The position numbers and the translations under genes were made by a program. From Bacteroidota bacterium (GTDB lineage: Bacteria; Bacteroidota; Bacteroidia; NS11-12g; UBA9320): a stretch of 64,000 bases of DNA. Shown here piece by piece: positions 45,217 to 53,659 of this stretch (its first letter is position 1; every line of letters begins with the position of its first letter). The notes beneath the pieces were generated by a model. It saw nothing but the letters and a program-made list of their open reading frames with translations, did no database searches and was not told the origin of the DNA. Location: assembly GCA_013359235.1 (NCBI GenBank), contig JABWCE010000011.1, positions 23,843 to 87,842 on the forward strand, given 5' to 3'.

Positions 45217-46485
45217 ATGATAGATGTATTATTAGGGCTTCAATGGGGAGACGAAGGAAAGGGTAAAATTGCAGATTTTCTTACCCCACAATACGATATA
45301 GTTGCAAGATTTCAAGGAGGTCCAAACGCAGGGCATTCATTACATTTTAATAATAAAAAATTTGTATTAAATACCATTCCATCTGGAATTTTTAGAGAAA
45401 ATTGCATTAACTTAATTGGGAATGGAGTAGTAGCCGACCCCGAAAGACTTAAAAAAGAAATTGAAAACATTGCAGACGAAGGAATTGACATTAAAAACAA
45501 CTTACTAATTTCTAAAAAAACCCATCTTATACTTCCTACTCACAGAATACTTGATGCTGCTAATGAAAAATCTAAAGGTGATAAAAAAATAGGAAGTACC
45601 TTGAGAGGTATTGGTCCTACTTATATGGACAAAACAGGAAGAAATGGTCTTCGAATGGGTGATATTCTTTCGCATGATTTTAACACAAAATACAATGAAC
45701 TTGTTCAAAAGCATTTAAAACTAATACAAAACCTTTCATACTCAGATTTTAATCTTGAAGAATCAGAAAAACCGTTTTTCGAAGCATTAGATTTTTTGAG
45801 AACTTTTAAACTTATAGACAGCGAATACTATATTAACAACGAATTAAAAAAAGGTAAAAAAATATTAGCCGAGGGAGCACAAGGTAGCCTTTTGGATATT
45901 GATTTTGGCTCGTATCCTTTTGTAACAAGCAGCAATACCACCGCAGGCGGTGTATGCACCGGGCTGGGTGTTTCGCCAAGGTCAATTGATAAAGTTATAG
46001 GTATTTTTAAAGCGTATTGTACACGAGTGGGCAGCGGTCCTTTTCCTACTGAATTGAATGATGAATTAGGTGAACAAATACGCAAGAATGGAATGGAATT
46101 TGGAGCTACAACCGGAAGACCTCGTAGAACAGGTTGGTTAGATTTGCCCGCTTTGAATTATTCAGTAATGATTAATGGTGTTACAGAACTTATAATGATG
46201 AAAAGCGATGTATTAAGCGGTTTGGAAAATGTAAAAATATGTAATTCATACAAAACTTCGGAAGGTATAAGCGATTTGTTGCCTTTTGATATTGCCGATA
46301 AACATATAGAGCCAATCTACCAATCATATAAAGGCTGGCAACAAGATTTGAGCAAAATTAATAGCTATGAAGATTTGCCACAAGAATTTAAAAATTACTG
46401 CAATTTAATTTCTGAACAGACAAATTGTAAATTGAGTATTATTTCGGTAGGTCCTGATAGAGAAGAAACAATTTATCGTGAATAA
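45217..46485 (+). CDS. purA: Adenylosuccinate synthetase
   Basis: First committed step of AMP synthesis: condenses IMP with aspartate using GTP. The GTP-binding opening LQWGDEGKGKIADFL holds the catalytic Asp and the P-loop. The His of GGPNAGHSLHF is the catalytic acid. GATTGRPRRTGWLDLPAL is a family signature near residue 295-312. At 422 residues it is normal. It starts 37 bases after the fur-like gene. Confidence 0.96.
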   Translation: MIDVLLGLQWGDEGKGKIADFLTPQYDIVARFQGGPNAGHSLHFNNKKFVLNTIPSGIFRENCINLIGNGVVADPERLKKEIENIADEGIDIKNNLLISKKTHLILPTHRILDAANEKSKGDKKIGSTLRGIGPTYMDKTGRNGLRMGDILSHDFNTKYNELVQKHLKLIQNLSYSDFNLEESEKPFFEALDFLRTFKLIDSEYYINNELKKGKKILAEGAQGSLLDIDFGSYPFVTSSNTTAGGVCTGLGVSPRSIDKVIGIFKAYCTRVGSGPFPTELNDELGEQIRKNGMEFGATTGRPRRTGWLDLPALNYSVMINGVTELIMMKSDVLSGLENVKICNSYKTSEGISDLLPFDIADKHIEPIYQSYKGWQQDLSKINSYEDLPQEFKNYCNLISEQTNCKLSIISVGPDREETIYRE

Positions 46486-46604
46486 TTAATCAAAAAAAAA
46501 ACTACTAATTATTTAGAATTTAACATATTTCAACAGTTCGAAACTATTAGTCTTGCAATATTTTAATTTGATTATAATAAATTTTTATCATTCAATTAAG
46601 TACC

Positions 46605-46612
46605 TATTTTTG
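46605..46612 (+). promoter_or_regulatory. Putative -7 box (TATTTTTG) for the DedA gene
   Basis: Exact TAnnTTTG match ending only four bases before the GTG at 46617. With a start site five bases beyond the box, the mRNA would begin at the GTG itself. Confidence 0.4.
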
Positions 46613-46616
46613 CAGC

Positions 46617-47273
46617 GTGGAACTGATAAACACATTTTTTAATTATTTTCTTCACTTAGACGAAAATCTAAAAATTATTTTGAATGATTATGGAACATGG
46701 ACCTATGCAATTTTATTTTGTATAATTTTTATAGAAACAGGTGTAGTGATAATGCCATTTTTGCCAGGAGATTCACTGCTTTTTGTAGTTGGAAGCTTTG
46801 CTGCCATTGGTGATTTGAATATTTATTATGTTTTATCAATACTTATTTTAGCTGCAATTTTGGGCGACAATACAAATTACTGGATAGGAAAATATCTGGG
46901 CGACTATGCCGTAAAATGGAAATTCAGAGGAAAAAGCCTAATAAATCCAAAACATATTGAAAAAACAGAAAGGTTTTATGAAAAATACGGTGTAAAAACT
47001 ATAATTATGGCAAGATTTATACCAATAGTTCGCACTTTTGCCCCTTTTGTAGCGGGAGTTGGCGAAATGAATTATTATCGTTTTTTGATTTTTGATATTT
47101 TGGGAGGAATTTTATGGGTGTGTATTTGTATCCTTGCAGGATATTGGTTTGGGCAAATAGAATCTATAAAAAATAATTTCGAATTAGCTGTAATTCTTGT
47201 TCTGTTTGCTTCAACCATCCCTTTGTTTGTAGGTATAGCAAAAAGCATGATTTCAAAACGCAAAAAAAAATAA
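46617..47273 (+). CDS. DedA-family membrane protein
   Basis: Inner-membrane protein of the DedA/VTT (SNARE-associated) family, several members of which move undecaprenyl phosphate or other lipids across the membrane. The conserved segment FIETGVVIMPFLPGDSLLFV is present near residues 40-60, with GDNTNYWIGKYLG and the motif ARFIPIVRTFAPFVAGVG that carries the functional Arg residues. About five to six helices in 218 residues. The start is GTG. Confidence 0.93.
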   Translation: MELINTFFNYFLHLDENLKIILNDYGTWTYAILFCIIFIETGVVIMPFLPGDSLLFVVGSFAAIGDLNIYYVLSILILAAILGDNTNYWIGKYLGDYAVKWKFRGKSLINPKHIEKTERFYEKYGVKTIIMARFIPIVRTFAPFVAGVGEMNYYRFLIFDILGGILWVCICILAGYWFGQIESIKNNFELAVILVLFASTIPLFVGIAKSMISKRKKK

Positions 47274-47353
47274 ACAAGTTTTAAATAAGTTAAAATTTTA
47301 TCATTAATATTTTTTAAAATTGCATAAAATTAAATTTTAATTAAAACAATATT

Positions 47354-48316
47354 ATGTCAGAAATAGAAGAAAATAACCAAAGTAATTACAATGAAGATGA
47401 AAACAAAAAGAATTCATTCGGTTCAATAATATTTCCTTTATTGTTCGCTATTTCGTTTCTCGTTAATTGTTTTCTTTATTACAAATACTATAAAAGTACA
47501 CATGGCGAAAATGGCTTAACTTACGAACAGCAATACAAAGATGCCATTGCAAAGCATAAAAAAGAAAAAGCCGACTTAAACCATCAACTTGACGATATAA
47601 AATCACAATTAGAACAAGCATTGCAAAACAATACAAATCTACTTTCTGACAATACTTCGCTAAAAGAGCAACTTGATGCTAAAACTATTCAACTTGCTAA
47701 TAAAATAAGGCAAGCAAGCATTGCAAATCCTAAAGCTTTGAAAGAAGCAAAAGCTGAAATTGAAAAACTGAAAAGCCTTCAAAAAATATTTGAAGATAAA
47801 AACAACCAACTTACACAAAGCAATAAAGAACTTATAGAAAAAGTACTGCAAACCGAAACAGCAGTAGAAGAAGCTAAAAATAAAGCAAAAACTATTGAAG
47901 AAGAAAAAAATGCTTTAGACGAAAAAGTAAAATCAAGTTCATTGAGTGTAGCCGACCTTAAAGTTGTTGGCATACGTGTGAAAGGCTCAAAAGAAGAAGA
48001 AACTTATAAAGCCCGACAAATAAATAAATTGAAAATAAATTTTTCACTACTCGAAAACAAATTAATTGAACCAGGTGAAAAAGAAATAGTTGTTCGTTTA
48101 TTGGGTACATCAAACGAAGTATTGACCGAAGATAACCCTACACTTACAGATTCTGATAAATTATCAACCTTGACAAAAGTTATAAATTATCAAAATGATT
48201 TGGTAAAAACAACTATTTTTTATTCCCAGAAAGCAAAATTCAAAAAAGGAACTTATTCTATAGAACTCCTTCAAAACGATAATCTAATAGGTAGAGCTTC
48301 GTTTATTTTGAGATAA
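47354..48316 (+). CDS. Hypothetical membrane-anchored coiled-coil protein
   Basis: 320-residue protein with a soluble acidic N-terminus (20 residues), one membrane segment (about residues 25-44), a long coiled coil (about residues 55-190, heptads with many Lys and Glu), and a C-terminal beta-rich domain of about 110 residues. It is probably an inner-membrane protein with the coiled coil in the periplasm; the orientation is inferred. I do not recognise a family. It is convergent with icmF, 16 bases away. Confidence 0.7.
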   Translation: MSEIEENNQSNYNEDENKKNSFGSIIFPLLFAISFLVNCFLYYKYYKSTHGENGLTYEQQYKDAIAKHKKEKADLNHQLDDIKSQLEQALQNNTNLLSDNTSLKEQLDAKTIQLANKIRQASIANPKALKEAKAEIEKLKSLQKIFEDKNNQLTQSNKELIEKVLQTETAVEEAKNKAKTIEEEKNALDEKVKSSSLSVADLKVVGIRVKGSKEEETYKARQINKLKINFSLLENKLIEPGEKEIVVRLLGTSNEVLTEDNPTLTDSDKLSTLTKVINYQNDLVKTTIFYSQKAKFKKGTYSIELLQNDNLIGRASFILR

Positions 48317-48332
48317 ACATCAATTTAATATT

Positions 48333-51300
48333 TTACATATTTCGCCTGTACTGACCACCAACTTCAAACAATGCTTCTGTAATCTGCCCTAAAGAACAAT
48401 ATTTTACAGTTTCCATCAATTCTTCAAAAACATTTTCATTTTTTACAGCCGCCATTTGAAGACGTTTTAAATATTCTTTGCTTTTATCTCTATAAAAATT
48501 ATGGAGGTTTTCGATAGTTTTTATTTGTCTTTTCTTTTCCTGTTCAGTAGCTCTGATTACTTCTTTTGGCAAAATTGTAGGTGAACCTTTGCTGCTTAAA
48601 AAAGTATTTACACCTATTATCGGATAATTTCCACTGTGTTTCAAAGTTTCGTAATAAAGACTTTCTTCCTGAATTTTTGAACGTTGATACATAGTTTCCA
48701 TAGCACCAAGTACACCACCTCTTTCCGAAATTCTTTCAAATTCAATCAAAACTGCTTCTTCAACCAAATCGGTAAGTTCTTCTATTATAAATGACCCTTG
48801 CATAGGGTTTTCATTTTTTGCAAGTCCCAATTCGCGATTTATAATTAATTGGATAGCCATTGCACGCCTAACGCTCTCTTCGGTTGGGGTAGTAATTGCT
48901 TCGTCATAAGCATTTGTATGAAGGCTGTTGCAATTGTCATAAATTGCGTATAAAGCCTGAAGAGTTGTTCTAATATCATTAAAGTCTATTTCTTGGGCGT
49001 GAAGGCTTCTTCCACTTGTTTGAATATGATATTTAAGCATCTGGCTGCGGCTGTCTGCTTTGTAACGGTATTTCATAGCTTTAGCCCAAATTCGTCGAGC
49101 AACTCGCCCAATTACTGCATACTCAGGGTCTATTCCATTACTAAAGAAAAATGAAAGGTTTGGACCAAAATCATTAATATCCATTCCGCGACTTAAATAA
49201 TATTCAACATAAGTGAACCCATTGGCAAGTGTAAATGCAAGCTGCGAAATAGGATTTGCACCGGCTTCGGCTATATGATAACCCGAAATTGAAACCGAAT
49301 AAAAATTTCTTACTTTATTATTAATAAAATACTCTTGCACATCTCCCATCAGTCTTAAAGCAAATTCGGTACTGAAAATACAAGTATTTTGAGCTTGATC
49401 TTCTTTTAAAATATCAGCTTGTACTGTACCTCGCACCTGCGAAAGAGTTTCTCTTTTTATTTTATTATATACATCTTTTGGCAAAATTTTATCGCCTGTT
49501 GTGCCTAATAAAAAAGTGCCTAAACCATTATTACCTGAGGGTAACTCGCCATAATAGGCTGGTCTTATAAAATTTTTTTTGTTATAAAATTCTGTTAATT
49601 TCTTTTTAGCCACTTGTTCTAATCCATTTTCTTTAATGTATTTTTCACATTGTTGGTCAATTGCTGCATTCATAAAAAAAGCAAGCATAACCGGAGCCGG
49701 TCCATTAATGGTCATTGAAACTGATGTTTTTGGATTTACAAGATCAAAACCGCTGTAAAGTTTTTTTGCATCGTCGAGGCAGCAAATACTTACACCCGAA
49801 TTGCCAATTTTACCATAAATATCAGGTCTTTTGCCGGGGTCCCTACCATAAAGTGTTACACTATCAAAAGCAGTTGAAAGTCTTTTGGCGGGCAAACCCT
49901 TGCTCACATAATGAAAACGTTTGTTTGTTCTCTCGGGACCACCTTCGCCGGCAAACATTCTTGTTGGGTCTTCGCCTTCTCTTTTAAAAGGATACAAGCC
50001 ACTTGTAAATGGAAATTCGCCTGGTATATTTTCTTGCAATATCCAATTTAGCACATCCCCCCATGCTTCATATTTTGGAAGTGAAACCTTTGGTATCTTA
50101 GTATGACTAAGACTTTCGGTGTGCGTTTCAATACAAATTTCTTTCCCTCTGACTTCGAATTTATAAACAGGATTTTTATACTTTTTTATTTTCTTTTCCC
50201 AATTTTCAATAGCTTCAGCATTTTCGGCAGTAAGTTTTTTCCTTAGTTCTTTTAAATTTTTTTCTAATTCATTTACTAATTCTTGATTTATATTACTTTT
50301 ATTTTCTTTTAAAATTTTAATTGAATAGTTTAAAGAATACATTTTTTGAGCTATTTCACTTTGCTCTTTTGATTTTGAATCATAGTCGCGGTTATTCTCA
50401 GCTATTTCGGCAAGATAACGATTTCGTGAAGGAGGAATAATGTATATTTTTTCACTTAACTCTCCTGTTAATTCGTGTTTTAATTTTGATTTGTTTTTTG
50501 ATAAATTGCCTAATTTATTCAATAAATTAAGATAAAGATTATTCATTCCGGGGTCGTTAAATTGCGAAGCTATTGTACCAAACACTGGCATAGTTTCAAC
50601 TTTTTTATCAAAGAGATTATGATTTCGCTGATATTGTTTTTTCACATCGCGTAAAGCATCCATTGCACCTCTTTTATCAAATTTGTTAAGTACAATCAAA
50701 TCGGCAAAATCAAGCATATCAATCTTTTCAAGTTGCGATGCAGCACCATATTCAGGTGTCATTACATACATTGAAATATCGCTGTGTTCGGTAATTTCAG
50801 TATCACTTTGACCAATACCCGATGTTTCGAGAATTATAAAATCAAATCCTGCATTTTTCAAAACAAAAAGAGCATCATCTACATTTTTGCTCAAAGCAAG
50901 ATTGCTCTGGCGGGTAGCCATACTTCTCATATATACCCTACTGTTGTTTAACGAATTCATCCTAATTCTATCTCCAAGTAATGCTCCACCTGTTTTTCGC
51001 TTTGTGGGGTCAACAGATAAAATTGCAATGTTAATTTCAGGAAAATCTATTAAAAATCTTCTTACTAATTCATCAATTATACTCGATTTTCCGGCACCTC
51101 CAGTTCCAGTAATTCCTAAAATTTTAGCATTTTTTGATTTTGAGTTTTCTAAAATTGAGTTTTTAATGCTTTTAAACAATGAAATATTATTTTCGGTAAT
51201 TGTAATTAATCTTGCAACATCTCTATGGTTGTGAACACCGTAATTTTTACATTCATCTTTTACTGAATTACCTATTTCATAATCTGATTTTTTTACAAGC

Positions 51301-51710
51301 TCGTTTATCATACCTTGTAAGCCCATTTTACGCCCATCGTCGGGGTGATATATTTTTGCTATGCCATATTTCATAAGTTCATTTATTTCTTCTGGAAGAA
51401 TTGTACCTCCTCCACCTCCAAAAATTTTAATTTCACCTGCCCCTTTTAGTTTTAATAAATCAAACATATATTTAAAAAATTCATTATGTCCCCCCTGATA
51501 GCTTGTAAGAGCAATAGCATTTGCATCTTCTTCAATTGCTGTATCAACAACTTCTTCGGCACTTCGGTCGTGTCCGAGGTGAATAACCTCACAACCAGTT
51601 GATTGGATAATTCTTCGCATTACATTAATTGAGGCATCATGTCCATCAAACAATGAACCGGCTGTAACTATTCTTATTTTATGTTTTGGTTTGTAAATAT
51701 TAATGTCCAT
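48333..51710 (-). CDS. icmF: Fused isobutyryl-CoA mutase (IcmF)
   Basis: Adenosylcobalamin-dependent acyl-CoA mutase with its G-protein chaperone built in. The 1125 residues order as B12-binding domain (DGHDAS at 22-27, GGGGGT), MeaI-like GTPase (Walker [14 protein letters not shown] specificity motif) and mutase large domain. Substrate-site residues are Phe in [11 protein letters not shown] and Gln in QAQNTCIF. In methylmalonyl-CoA mutase these are Tyr and Arg; Phe with Gln is the IcmF pair. The likely reaction is therefore isobutyryl-CoA to n-butyryl-CoA, perhaps pivalyl- or isovaleryl-CoA. Ser27 stands where the DxHxxG motif usually has Gly. Confidence 0.93.
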   Translation of the reverse strand: MDINIYKPKHKIRIVTAGSLFDGHDASINVMRRIIQSTGCEVIHLGHDRSAEEVVDTAIEEDANAIALTSYQGGHNEFFKYMFDLLKLKGAGEIKIFGGGGGTILPEEINELMKYGIAKIYHPDDGRKMGLQGMINELVKKSDYEIGNSVKDECKNYGVHNHRDVARLITITENNISLFKSIKNSILENSKSKNAKILGITGTGGAGKSSIIDELVRRFLIDFPEINIAILSVDPTKRKTGGALLGDRIRMNSLNNSRVYMRSMATRQSNLALSKNVDDALFVLKNAGFDFIILETSGIGQSDTEITEHSDISMYVMTPEYGAASQLEKIDMLDFADLIVLNKFDKRGAMDALRDVKKQYQRNHNLFDKKVETMPVFGTIASQFNDPGMNNLYLNLLNKLGNLSKNKSKLKHELTGELSEKIYIIPPSRNRYLAEIAENNRDYDSKSKEQSEIAQKMYSLNYSIKILKENKSNINQELVNELEKNLKELRKKLTAENAEAIENWEKKIKKYKNPVYKFEVRGKEICIETHTESLSHTKIPKVSLPKYEAWGDVLNWILQENIPGEFPFTSGLYPFKREGEDPTRMFAGEGGPERTNKRFHYVSKGLPAKRLSTAFDSVTLYGRDPGKRPDIYGKIGNSGVSICCLDDAKKLYSGFDLVNPKTSVSMTINGPAPVMLAFFMNAAIDQQCEKYIKENGLEQVAKKKLTEFYNKKNFIRPAYYGELPSGNNGLGTFLLGTTGDKILPKDVYNKIKRETLSQVRGTVQADILKEDQAQNTCIFSTEFALRLMGDVQEYFINNKVRNFYSVSISGYHIAEAGANPISQLAFTLANGFTYVEYYLSRGMDINDFGPNLSFFFSNGIDPEYAVIGRVARRIWAKAMKYRYKADSRSQMLKYHIQTSGRSLHAQEIDFNDIRTTLQALYAIYDNCNSLHTNAYDEAITTPTEESVRRAMAIQLIINRELGLAKNENPMQGSFIIEELTDLVEEAVLIEFERISERGGVLGAMETMYQRSKIQEESLYYETLKHSGNYPIIGVNTFLSSKGSPTILPKEVIRATEQEKKRQIKTIENLHNFYRDKSKEYLKRLQMAAVKNENVFEELMETVKYCSLGQITEALFEVGGQYRRNM

Positions 51711-51721
51711 ACTATTTGGGG

Positions 51722-51729
51722 CAAAGATA
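51722..51729 (-). promoter_or_regulatory. Putative -7 box (TATCTTTG) for icmF
   Basis: Exact TAnnTTTG match on the minus strand with 11 bases to the icmF ATG. No cobalamin riboswitch is seen upstream. Confidence 0.4.
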
Positions 51730-51748
51730 ATTTTAAAACTTCAAACAG

Positions 51749-51778
51749 AAAAAAAGCCCCGTCTTGCGGAGCTTTTTT
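51749..51778. terminator. Bidirectional terminator with no gene beside it
   Basis: AAAAAGC and CCG pair with CGG and GCTTTTT across one C-A mismatch, around a five-base loop. A T run follows on either strand. The nearest genes, icmF and the PabC-like lyase, both point away from it. Confidence 0.6.
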
Positions 51779-52113
51779 AAATTAATCTAAATTACCGTAA
51801 GTAAGTTAGTATTTACCATATTATCAAACCTGGGTTTTTCAAATGATGATAAATTCAATTAGTAGTATAATTATAATACCAATTGCTATGCCATTAAGAT
51901 AAAGTATTGATAAAATATTTCTTTAGTATTTTATTTACAATTATTTAAAAAATATTTTTTTAAATTTTGAATTTTTCTATATGATTTTACAGTTTCAATA
52001 TGGATATATAATTCCCATTATGAAACTACTGTCTAATATTATTCAATGTTTTAATATTCTACAAAAAATGCTTTAATCTGATTAATTTGAAATAGGAAAA
52101 TTTTAACTTAGTT
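51779..52113. other. Non-coding stretch upstream of icmF and the PabC-like gene
   Basis: About 335 bases with no credible gene. On the minus strand a hydrophobic frame (reading IIIILLIEF) has no ATG, GTG or TTG start. The terminator at its left end suggests a short transcript that runs leftwards into it, possibly a small RNA, but no promoter on that strand was found. Confidence 0.4.
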
Positions 52114-52121
52114 TATATTTG
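52114..52121 (+). promoter_or_regulatory. Putative promoter (TATATTTG) of the PabC-like gene
   Basis: Exact TAnnTTTG match; a TTTG lies upstream at 52086-52089, 24 bases away, slightly longer than the usual spacing. The TTG start is 21 bases downstream. Confidence 0.45.
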
Positions 52122-52142
52122 CATTAAACTTATTAATTTTTA

Positions 52143-52868
52143 TTGGAATTAGATATATTTAAAATTATAGATTCAGACACTAACCGTTCGTTTTTATATG
52201 GTGATGGTTTTTTTGATACTTTATTAATTGACAATCTAAATTTTAAAAATTACGATATTCATTATCAAAGAAATTTTAAATCTGCACAAATTTTGGGGAT
52301 GGAATGGAAAAATGAATGGACAACTGATTATTTTTTAAACCTGATAAAAGAAATTTATTCAAAATCATCCGGAAAAACTATAAAACTCAGATTTACATTT
52401 TACCGAAATTCTTACGGAGGTTATTCACCTGAAAACAACTCCATGGGTTTTTCAATAAAAATAGAACCTTATTTAATTCGAAAACCAAAAATATTAAAAA
52501 CCTGCATATACAAAAAATCAAGCAAGCAATGTAATTTTTTTTCTAATATCAAATCTACTTCGGCTTTATTGTATGTGATGGCTGCTTTAGAAATGAAAAA
52601 AAACGAATGCGACGAAATTATAATACTAAACGAATTTGGCAGGATTTGCGAATCATTAAATTCGAATATTTATATAAAAAAAAACAATGTTTTCTATACT
52701 CCACCACTTAGTGAAGGCTGCGTTGACGGCACTTTCAGAACTCAAATGCTAAAGGGCGATTTTGGCTATAACGTGATTGAAAAACCTTTAAAAATTGAAG
52801 AGCTAAATGAATATGAATTTTATTTTAGTAATGCTGTAAAAGGACTTACATCGGGTATATTAATTTAA
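52143..52868 (+). CDS. Class IV aminotransferase, aminodeoxychorismate lyase-like
   Basis: PLP enzyme of fold type IV. The pattern suggests 4-amino-4-deoxychorismate lyase (PabC), which releases p-aminobenzoate for folate. The catalytic Lys is in NIKSTSALLYVMAALEMKK, and the Glu that pairs with the ring is in ICESLNSNIYI. PPLSEGCVDGTFRTQML fits the family. It is 241 residues, short but complete, with a TTG start. Branched-chain aminotransferase is the main alternative, being usually about 300 residues. Confidence 0.82.
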   Translation: MELDIFKIIDSDTNRSFLYGDGFFDTLLIDNLNFKNYDIHYQRNFKSAQILGMEWKNEWTTDYFLNLIKEIYSKSSGKTIKLRFTFYRNSYGGYSPENNSMGFSIKIEPYLIRKPKILKTCIYKKSSKQCNFFSNIKSTSALLYVMAALEMKKNECDEIIILNEFGRICESLNSNIYIKKNNVFYTPPLSEGCVDGTFRTQMLKGDFGYNVIEKPLKIEELNEYEFYFSNAVKGLTSGILI

Positions 52869-52881
52869 CTTATATTATAAT

Positions 52882-53565
52882 TTACTCCGGAATTTCAATT
52901 TCATAAGTATTTTTACCATCATTTATAACAAACCATTCGCCTTTATAACCGGCAACATCCAACTCGTACCATAGTTTATACTCTGTAGAGCAAGGCTCAT
53001 ACGGGCTTGTTATATAACAGTAATTTTTTACCATGCCAAGCGTTTGTTTTGATTTGTATATAGTAAGAAATGTTGTTCTACCTTTTGTGCATCCGTTATA
53101 AGTAATTAATAGTTTAATTTTGTTATTCTCTACCTTGTAATTGTTAAGTACACCATTTATTTCATTTTTGGGTATCAATGTGCTGTCTTTGCTCCTAATC
53201 CAACAATAGTAGTTAGTAATAATCGTCTCATTTAAAATTGCATTGCAGGCATTTAGCTCTATATATTCTAATGCTTTACCTTCTTTTTTTCTGATATACC
53301 CCGAATACTCAATAGGAAAGCCTTCTTTTTTAAAAATAGGATTTAATGCACATGGATACAATTTTTGCTTTGTGCTTTCATCAATATAATTTTCAATATA
53401 AGTTGTAGTATCTATTATTCTTACAATGCCTCTCATATTTTCTACCGTATCGGTAAGATTAAATTCAAAACATGTAGGTTCTTTTGGACCTGGTCCATTG
53501 TAAGAATCTTTACATGATAAAAAAAACAGGGTAAAAACCAATATCAGTATGTTTATACTTTTCAT
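52882..53565 (-). CDS. Hypothetical lipoprotein
   Basis: 227 residues. The signal sequence ends FFLSC (Cys18) followed by KDSYNG, a clear lipobox. The mature part has several Cys (for example CAINAIL-like segments and YNGCTKGRT) and is beta-rich. No family is recognised. It should be an outer-membrane lipoprotein. It has its own TAATTTTG box upstream. Confidence 0.72.
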   Translation of the reverse strand: MKSINILILVFTLFFLSCKDSYNGPGPKEPTCFEFNLTDTVENMRGIVRIIDTTTYIENYIDESTKQKLYPCALNPIFKKEGFPIEYSGYIRKKEGKALEYIELNACNAILNETIITNYYCWIRSKDSTLIPKNEINGVLNNYKVENNKIKLLITYNGCTKGRTTFLTIYKSKQTLGMVKNYCYITSPYEPCSTEYKLWYELDVAGYKGEWFVINDGKNTYEIEIPE

Positions 53566-53578
53566 GTTATATTTTTAA

Positions 53579-53586
53579 CAAAATTA
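53579..53586 (-). promoter_or_regulatory. Putative -7 box (TAATTTTG) of the lipoprotein gene
   Basis: Exact TAnnTTTG match on the minus strand, 13 bases before the ATG at 53565, lying just after the terminator of the peptidase gene. Confidence 0.4.
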
Positions 53587-53593
53587 AAACTTT

Positions 53594-53628
53594 ATTAAAA
53601 AAAAACAAGGCTGCAAACATTACAGCCT
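53594..53628 (-). terminator. Terminator of the S46 peptidase gene
   Basis: On the minus strand AGGCTG and CAGCCT form a six-pair stem with a nine-base loop, followed by TG and a long T run. It lies 32 bases after the peptidase stop codon. Confidence 0.7.
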
Positions 53629-53659
53629 CGTCTTTATTTTTAACAAATTATAAAGAATT

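Noticed and set aside
51780..51960. Hydrophobic minus-strand frame reading IIIILLIEF
   Set aside because: No ATG, GTG or TTG start between the preceding stop and the hydrophobic stretch.
51711..52142. Cobalamin riboswitch upstream of icmF
   Set aside because: No B12-box-like conserved core is visible, and the icmF promoter box leaves no room for a long leader.
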